Origin: an uncultured Succinivibrio sp.
GTDB taxonomy: Bacteria; Pseudomonadota; Gammaproteobacteria; Enterobacterales; Succinivibrionaceae
NCBI GenBank assembly: GCA_900754255.1
Contig: CAAECI010000085.1
Location: forward strand, 1 to 10,576
Length of the DNA stretch: 10,576 nucleotides
Reading direction: 5' to 3'
Both the position numbers and the translations under genes were made by a program. The notes below the pieces were generated by a model. The model had not been told where the DNA came from. It did no database searches and saw only the letters and a list, made by a program, of their open reading frames with translations. Positions 6,009 to 10,576 of the stretch are shown here, one piece after another. Every line of letters begins with the position of its first letter. Position 1 is the first letter of the stretch.

Positions 6009-6911
6009 ATGCAAGAATACGCTCAAAGCAAATTGCTTAAAGTCTCAAATTCGGCCCTGCGCATAGATCTCATTCCCGGGATCACCTATTCTCAGGTAAG
6101 CGTACACAGCTATCCAAATGTTGATTTGAAGATGGACGTGCTGCGTCCGCGTACGGGTAAGCTGTTGCCGGCGGTGGTTTTTGTCACGGGCGGCGGTTTT
6201 ATCACCTCCAATCGCGCCTCGCATCTTGAGATCAGAATGCGTCTTGCCCAAGAAGGCTATCTGGTTGCATCCATCGAGTACCGCTTTGCCCCTCAGGCCA
6301 ATTTGCCAGCTCCGATCATCGATACCAAATGCGCCATTCGTTATTTGCGCAAAAATGCCATGCGCTTCGGAGTAGATCCCAAAAGGATTGGAATTATGGG
6401 CACCTCCGCAGGCGGATATTTGTCATGCTTTGCAGGCGTGACCGGTCACAGCCGTCTCTTTGATGTGGGTGACAATACCGACACCTCTTCCGCCGTCTCC
6501 TGTGTGGTGGATTTTTACGGGGTGACCGATCTGTCGCGTATGGCTGACGGTTTTGACGAAAAGGTGGTAAAGGCCTACGATTCACCGAGTGCCTGTCAGG
6601 CTCTTTGGCTCAACGGTTGCACCATTTGCGGCGGTGTGGATGCCTCCGTCTCGGATCGTCCCGAGGAGGTACAGCGTTACAATCCTGCCAATTATGTGGA
6701 TGAGCATACTCCTCCCTTCCTGCTCTTCCACGGCACCAAGGATACTCTGGTATCTCAGACTGAAACCGACATCATGTTTCAGGCCTTAAAAGCCCACGGT
6801 GTCGAGGCCGAGCGCTATCTGGTAGAGGGAGCAGGTCACGGCGGCAGTCATTGGGTTCAGCCGGAGGTACAGGCGGTGGTGCTTGACTTCCTGTCCCGTC
6901 ATTTGGCTTGA
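6009..6911 (+). CDS. Alpha/beta-hydrolase, BD-FAE/Aes-like carboxylesterase
   Basis: A 300-residue cytoplasmic enzyme (no signal peptide or membrane helix). The oxyanion-hole motif is VTGGGF (59-64), the TGGG variant of HGGG. The nucleophile elbow is GTSAGG (131-136) with Ser133. The acid is Asp245 in HGTKD (241-245), and the base is His277 in GAGHGG (274-279). The order and spacing fit the family of small-ester hydrolases and feruloyl/acetyl-xylan esterase-like enzymes common in gut bacteria; the real substrate is unknown. The start at 6009 keeps the N-terminal strand IxYSQV...LKMDVLRP expected in the family, yet no Shine-Dalgarno sequence precedes it. A strong terminator ends 14 nt upstream, so expression probably depends on read-through. 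A terminator follows at 6936-6965. Confidence 0.9.
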   Translation: MQEYAQSKLLKVSNSALRIDLIPGITYSQVSVHSYPNVDLKMDVLRPRTGKLLPAVVFVTGGGFITSNRASHLEIRMRLAQEGYLVASIEYRFAPQANLPAPIIDTKCAIRYLRKNAMRFGVDPKRIGIMGTSAGGYLSCFAGVTGHSRLFDVGDNTDTSSAVSCVVDFYGVTDLSRMADGFDEKVVKAYDSPSACQALWLNGCTICGGVDASVSDRPEEVQRYNPANYVDEHTPPFLLFHGTKDTLVSQTETDIMFQALKAHGVEAERYLVEGAGHGGSHWVQPEVQAVVLDFLSRHLA

Positions 6912-6935
6912 ACCGATCGTTGAGTTTGTAAATTT

Positions 6936-6965
6936 CCCGTCCCTTGATCGCGACGGGACTTTTTT
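6936..6965 (+). terminator. Intrinsic terminator after the esterase gene
   Basis: GTCCC 6939-6943 pairs with GGGAC 6955-6959 and is followed by TTTTTT 6960-6965. An alternative stem, CCCGTC 6936-6941 with GACGGG 6952-6957, overlaps it. A second hairpin (GCCGTT 6971-6976 with AACGGC 6986-6991, then TTCTT) lies just beyond and may back it up. This is the spacer between convergent genes, but the U run favours the plus strand. Confidence 0.7.
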
Positions 6966-7035
6966 AAGCTGCCGTTCTGAGGAAAAACGGCTTCTTATGC
7001 CTAAGAACTGCGGCTATGATCCTGAAAGCCACAGT

Positions 7036-8142
7036 CTACCTAATTTCCTGCCACCATTTTTCAAGGGCTTTAGGTGCTTTAAGAGAAAGGCTTTCCCCAA
7101 GGCGCGGAGTTTCCAGCATTATTCCGTGTTCCTTTGCCGCTTGCTCAGCCCTACGAAGGGGTTCGTCCCATTTGTGCTCCGAGAGGGTAAATTTGGAGTT
7201 GTGTACGGGTAATACCCGCTTGGCGCCGAGGATCGCGGAGGCCTTGATCATTTCCTCAGGGAACATATGTACATAAGGCCACTGCTTATTGTATTGACCG
7301 TTTTCCATCACGGCCAGATCAAAGGGACCGAATCGCTCCGCAATCTCTGCAAAATGCTTGCCGAAGCCGCTGTCCCCTGAGTAAAAGATTTTGCGTTGCG
7401 GGGAGATGATGACAAACGAAACCGGCAACGTGGGATTTCTTTTAAAAAGTCGTCCGGAAAAATGACGGGCGGGTGTAAGGTAAATTTTTACGTCGCCGAT
7501 TTCCACAGCCTCGTCATACCAGTCTTGTTCAAGGATGCGCTTCTTGTCGTAGCCCCAGTATTCAAAATGCTCTCCGCAGCCTAATCCGGTAATTACGGTA
7601 GCGATTTTATCTTTTAATTTGGTAATGGTCTCGTGATCAAGATGATCCCAATGATCATGTGAGATGAGCAGGGCATCAATAGGCGGCAGATCATCGCTAC
7701 TGTATACATCGCTTCCTTTGTAGGCTTTGAGCATAAAGGAAAAGGGCGAAGCATGTCCTGAGAATACGGGAACAATTAAAAAGCGCTTTCCCGCAAGCTG
7801 CATATAAAAAGAGGAATGCCCCATCCATACGATTAGATCCTTGCCGGGATCGAGTGATTTGAGATCTGTTTTTACGGAGGGCAGGGGATCAGAGGGCTCA
7901 AGTACGTTTTTACTTTCGAATAAAAAATCGACCATGGAGCGCAGAAAACCCTTCTTTAAAAAGCTTTGGGTGGTTTCCGGACTTACAAAGGTGCCGTTTT
8001 CAAAATTTTTGGAGGCGTAAATGCGTTCAAGTCGTTCGCCTTGAGGCATGCGCCCGAAATCGGGTAGGTTAAAGATCCAAAGGGTCGTAAGGCCGATGAT
8101 TAGAATGAGAGCGGAGATAATAAGCAACAATTTTTTCAGCAT
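7036..8142 (-). CDS. Membrane-anchored metallo-beta-lactamase-fold hydrolase (NAPE-PLD/UlaG-like)
   Basis: A 368-residue protein. Residues 1-24 form one hydrophobic anchor (MLKKLLLIISALILIIG), so the enzyme is membrane-tethered. The MBL domain runs from about 103 to 320. WMGHSSF is at 106-112. The metal motif HDHWDH is at 162-167 (His162, His164, Asp166, His167), and further ligands are His227 in ARHFSGR, Asp257 in YSGDSG and His314 in PVHNSKF. The arrangement is that of lactamase_B_2 proteins such as NAPE-type phospholipase D and UlaG. The early motif usually written DPVFS reads VPVFS here (Val124), a change of a structural position rather than a ligand. All metal ligands are present, so activity is expected, on an unknown phosphodiester or lactone. 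No clear ribosome site or promoter precedes the ATG. Confidence 0.9.
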   Translation of the reverse strand: MLKKLLLIISALILIIGLTTLWIFNLPDFGRMPQGERLERIYASKNFENGTFVSPETTQSFLKKGFLRSMVDFLFESKNVLEPSDPLPSVKTDLKSLDPGKDLIVWMGHSSFYMQLAGKRFLIVPVFSGHASPFSFMLKAYKGSDVYSSDDLPPIDALLISHDHWDHLDHETITKLKDKIATVITGLGCGEHFEYWGYDKKRILEQDWYDEAVEIGDVKIYLTPARHFSGRLFKRNPTLPVSFVIISPQRKIFYSGDSGFGKHFAEIAERFGPFDLAVMENGQYNKQWPYVHMFPEEMIKASAILGAKRVLPVHNSKFTLSEHKWDEPLRRAEQAAKEHGIMLETPRLGESLSLKAPKALEKWWQEIR

Positions 8143-8230
8143 CAGGTGTACATAAGATCGAATGGGAATTTAGGTGCAAGCCTCACACGTAAAATTGGAG
8201 CCTGTTTTCTTGACAGAGTTGAATTTTAAC

Positions 8231-8260
8231 AAAAAAAATCCCCGAACCTAGGTCGGGGAT
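8231..8260 (-). terminator. Strong intrinsic terminator after the SDR gene
   Basis: On the minus strand an 8-bp perfect stem (ATCCCCGA 8253-8260 with TCGGGGAT 8238-8245) with a 7-nt loop is followed by eight T (A tract 8231-8238). It starts 22 nt after the stop codon and isolates this gene from the hydrolase downstream. Confidence 0.92.
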
Positions 8261-8282
8261 CAAAGTATTTAAGGACTAATTC

Positions 8283-9041
8283 TTACATCAAAGCGGAGAG
8301 GATACCGCCGTCAACGGCGATCAACTGACCGGTTACGAAATCTGCACCCTTGGAGGCAAAGAACAGAGCTGCGTGAGCAACTTCCTCAGGCTTGCCCCAA
8401 CGGCCGGCCGGAGTACGAGCCTTGATCTTGGCATCAAATACAGGATCGTTGATAAGAGGAGTATTCATCTCGGTATCGATGTAGCCAGGGATAATGGCGT
8501 TGGCCTGAATGTTGTACGGAGCCCACTCAACAGCGATGGACTTGGTGAACATCTTGACGCCGCCTTTGGAGGCTACGTACGGAGAAATGGTAGGACGGGC
8601 AACCTCGGACATGAGGGAGGCGATATTAACGATCTTACCGCCGCCGTTCTTCTTCATAGCAGGGAATACCTTCTGGGTTAAAAGGAAGGTTCCAGTCAGG
8701 TTGATGCCGATCACCTTCTCCCAGGTCTCAAGAGGCATGGTCTCCATAGGACCGCGGAGGTTAACACCTGCGCAGTTTACTAGAATATCGATCTCAGCAC
8801 CGTCGGCGGCAATACGCTCAAAGGCCTCATCAACGGAAGTCTTGGAGCTTACGTCACAGGGAATGCCGTGAATGCGCTCTTCACTGCCGTTGCCGATCTT
8901 CTTAACGGCACCGGCCAGCTGCTCGGCAGTACGTGACATGATGTATACGTTGGCACCCTCTTTGTAGAAAAGCTCTGCAATAGCAAAACCTATACCGCGG
9001 CTGCCGCCGGAAATAAGAGCAGTCTTACCCTGTAAGATCAT
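8283..9041 (-). CDS. SDR-family oxidoreductase, gluconate 5-dehydrogenase-like
   Basis: A 252-residue classical short-chain dehydrogenase. The cofactor motif is SGGSRGIG (11-18), followed by CDV (62-64) and NCAG (89-92). The catalytic set is Asn114, Ser142, Tyr155 and Lys159 in YVASK, then PGYIDTEM (185-192). The stretch IASLMSEVARPTISPYVASKGGVKM resembles gluconate 5-dehydrogenases (IdnO type), which reduce 5-ketogluconate to gluconate with NADPH. 3-Oxoacyl-ACP reductase is the alternative that cannot be excluded. The TTG at 9053 would add four residues, but it belongs to the ribosome site: TTGGAG lies just ahead of the ATG at 9041 (7 nt spacing), which I therefore prefer. It is a single-gene unit with its own promoter region, a CRP/FNR-type site and a strong terminator. 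Only a catabolic role under carbon or oxygen control is inferred. Confidence 0.88.
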   Translation of the reverse strand: MILQGKTALISGGSRGIGFAIAELFYKEGANVYIMSRTAEQLAGAVKKIGNGSEERIHGIPCDVSSKTSVDEAFERIAADGAEIDILVNCAGVNLRGPMETMPLETWEKVIGINLTGTFLLTQKVFPAMKKNGGGKIVNIASLMSEVARPTISPYVASKGGVKMFTKSIAVEWAPYNIQANAIIPGYIDTEMNTPLINDPVFDAKIKARTPAGRWGKPEEVAHAALFFASKGADFVTGQLIAVDGGILSALM

Positions 9042-9081
9042 AATTAACTCCAAATAAGCAGAAATAAATATAACTATTGCT

Positions 9082-9125
9082 ATTGTATACGCGTAACAGG
9101 AAAAAATTATGCGATCTATATCAAA
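9082..9125 (-). promoter_or_regulatory. Promoter with CRP/FNR-type site upstream of the SDR gene
   Basis: On the minus strand the -10 is TACAAT (9087-9082), giving a start near 9075 and a leader of about 34 nt. There is no good -35. Instead a dyad TGCGAT-CTAT-ATCAAA (9110-9125) is centred at about 9117.5, near -42. It matches the CRP pattern TGTGA-N6-TCACA at 8 of 10 positions, and on the minus strand the FNR pattern TTGAT-N4-ATCAA at 8 of 10. Its position is that of a class II activator site. Which regulator binds cannot be decided from sequence. Confidence 0.4.
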
Positions 9126-9559
9126 AAAATAAAAATAGATCAGACCTGTTCTAAAAGCTACTTCGCATTTGTGCTTTTCATCTTACATACATTTATTGTT
9201 AATTTCTCTTTTATTAAACAGTGGGTTATTATTTGTTGTGCTTATATACAAGACAGGAATTAAAGCGCAGTTAAAGTACAATGTTAATTAAAAGAGATCT
9301 GATGAATAGTAAAATTTAATTTTTTTAGACAAGTGCTCGAAAGGACCAAGTTACTGGCTAATAATTTGTAATACAAGGTAAAAAAATTATGCAGTAGGTA
9401 ATTTTGTACATTGCCTTTGCAGAGGTGATCAGATCATGCATAAAAATCGAGGCTTCAGGCTTAAGTATGGAGTCGCCGTATCTCCGCATTCCTTGCCGAG
9501 TTGGTGATCTTCAGCATATATAACCAGCACCTGCGAAGAAACTGTCTGCGCAATAAAGA
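9126..9559. other. AT-rich gene-poor region
   Basis: No gene is supported in about 430 nt. There is an AT-only dyad (AATTAAA 9286-9292 with TTTAATT 9315-9321, followed by TTTTT) and a short palindrome TTGTAATACAA near 9366-9376. No intrinsic terminator is visible for the leftward reading frame that ends at 9560. No tRNA-like or repeat structure was seen. The base composition and gene decay to the right suggest a region under little selection. Confidence 0.5.
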
Positions 9560-10492
9560 CTAGTACTGCTGACAGTAAATACAGTCAGGCCCTGCAAAGA
9601 CCATGGCATAGGCTTTTATTTTTTTTGCCTTAAAGTCTATTGCTGATTTATAGGCTGTAAGCTCAGCTGAGGCAGCTTTGATTACGCTCTTTAAAGTGCG
9701 TTCGCTATTTTTATCTCCGGCTTCTGCCTTTTTAAGATATTTAAGCTCAATAATGTAGATACACTCGTCAGGATGTCCCTTGTTTACTGTTATTACCAAA
9801 TCAGGAAATCTCTCTCCTTCTTTTGGGATCTGCACAGACTGCTGCATCTTTATGTAGGTATTTACAACCGACATGGTCTCTAATTTTGCAAACAGCGCCA
9901 GATTCAGGGCCATTTCATTCATGTGGCTTAAAACCTGATTGTTCATGATCCTGCTTAAAAATTCGGTACAGGACTTAGCAAAGGAGGAGATATCGTCATT
10001 GCATGCCGTTAATGCCGATAGATTTAGTTTGGGAGCATCAAATTCAGTATTGTCTTTAAAGCTTAAGTTTATCGTACATCTTGCAAAGAGTTTGGACATA
10101 AAACGATTTGGGATCTTCAAAGCCAGTTCACTTGGAGATGAGTTTTCCCTATCAATGGTCAGATAGCCGAGGTAGTAAAACATGGATAAAAGCTGCTCAC
10201 GGCTGTACTCTTTTAGCTGATTCAGGTTGATGTTTTCAGAGAGCTTGCTGATATAGAACAGCCCTCCCTGCAGATAGGTATCAATGATAAATTCTGCAGT
10301 TTCCTTTTGAGTCAGACTAAATAACTGGCTTAACTTGCTACCGTCCTGATCCGAGGCAGGATCAAAGTACTCATCCGGATTTAAAAATTCTCCTGCCTGA
10401 CGCATTTCATCAAGATAGTAAAGACACATGGATGAATTATAGACGGTCTTCTCAGTGTCAAAGCTCTGTGAATCTGTCCTAAATATGCTCAT
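9560..10492 (-). pseudogene. 5'-truncated AAA-ATPase-like / PD-(D/E)XK nuclease-domain protein
   Basis: A 310-residue open frame that matches only the C-terminal part of proteins combining an AAA-ATPase-like domain with a PD-(D/E)XK nuclease-like domain (PDDEXK_9/DUF1703 type), usually over 500 residues. Visible landmarks are VYNSSMCLYYL (17-27), corresponding to the vYNPxSvLxyL segment after the ATPase domain, and LLSMFYYLGYLTI (101-113). The nuclease core is FPDLVI (229-234) with YIIELKYLKK (246-255), where Asp231, Glu249 and Lys251 are the expected catalytic set. The end VFAGPDCIYCQQY looks natural. Walker A and B motifs are absent, the ATG is directly preceded by an in-frame TAG and has no ribosome site, and IS-like sequence lies just upstream. 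It is probably a remnant; a shortened working nuclease is possible. It is more AT-rich than most other genes here. Confidence 0.72.
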
Positions 10493-10504
10493 CTAGACAA
10501 TATG

Positions 10505-10576
10505 AAGCGACCCCACTGATGTAAAAATCGTGGATTTACCCGTAAAATAAAAGTGTTACACAAAATTCTGCGGGGA
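10505..10576. mobile_element. Possible insertion-sequence end (fragment, runs off the window)
   Basis: The last 70 nt include the string gtgttacacaaaattctg, reminiscent of termini of IS256/Mutator-type elements, and a near-dyad (GTAAAAATC ... GATTTAC). The sequence abuts the point where the neighbouring gene loses its N-terminal half. No transposase and no second end are in view, so the family and even the identity are uncertain. Confidence 0.25.

Noticed and set aside
6883..7276. Plus-strand frames overlapping the end of the esterase and the start of the convergent hydrolase
   Set aside because: They cross a terminator and lie antisense to conserved hydrolase sequence; no motif or ribosome site.
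8210..8215. Perfect TTGACA -35 hexamer on the plus strand
   Set aside because: No -10 lies at the right distance (an A tract sits there) and no plus-strand gene follows.
9042..9053. TTG start four codons upstream for the SDR gene
   Set aside because: This TTG is part of the TTGGAG ribosome binding site of the ATG at 9041, and the SDR fold starts normally from that ATG.
1..10576. CRISPR array, tRNA, rRNA, integrase or attachment site
   Set aside because: Looked for regularly spaced repeats, cloverleaf patterns and recombinase genes on both strands; none seen.

Overview
This window most likely comes from the chromosome of a Gram-negative gammaproteobacterium. It encodes a signal-peptide-bearing outer-membrane beta-barrel protein, and a retropepsin / inactive-transglutaminase-7TM / ATP-grasp gene trio that is typical of gammaproteobacteria. 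Genes are of intermediate GC, spacers are AT-rich, and there is a degraded AAA-ATPase-like/PD-(D/E)XK gene of a type common in gut anaerobes. A Succinivibrionaceae-like gut anaerobe fits, but that is inference from gene content only.

Left half, minus strand (about 4720 down to 267): four genes read leftward. They are an exported retropepsin-like aspartic protease with a coiled coil, an inner-membrane protein with a periplasmic transglutaminase-like domain lacking cysteine plus a multi-helix C-terminal half, and a cytoplasmic ATP-grasp ligase related to RimK-type glutamate ligases. The first three are separated by only 3 nt and look translationally coupled. A macrodomain hydrolase follows after a 63-nt gap containing a hairpin. 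The layout (cytosolic ligase, membrane connector, periplasmic protease) suggests a cell-envelope modification or processing pathway whose substrate is not known from the sequence. This is the most intriguing part of the window.

Centre (4638-5127): a 490-bp divergent spacer holds a candidate promoter for the minus-strand operon, a long interrupted inverted repeat (17 paired positions), a possible short transcript unit, and an extended -10 promoter with a long hairpin-rich leader for the rightward beta-barrel gene. That gene ends in a strong intrinsic terminator lying only 14 nt before a cytoplasmic alpha/beta-hydrolase (BD-FAE-like esterase).

Right half, minus strand: a membrane-anchored NAPE-PLD/UlaG-like metallo-beta-lactamase-fold hydrolase, then a gluconate 5-dehydrogenase-like SDR with its own strong terminator, a good ribosome binding site and a CRP/FNR-type site at an activator position. 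An AT-rich gene-poor stretch follows. The far right holds the C-terminal part of an AAA-ATPase-like/PD-(D/E)XK protein whose ATPase half is missing, next to sequence resembling an insertion-sequence end at the window edge. No tRNA, rRNA, CRISPR array or complete mobile element was seen.
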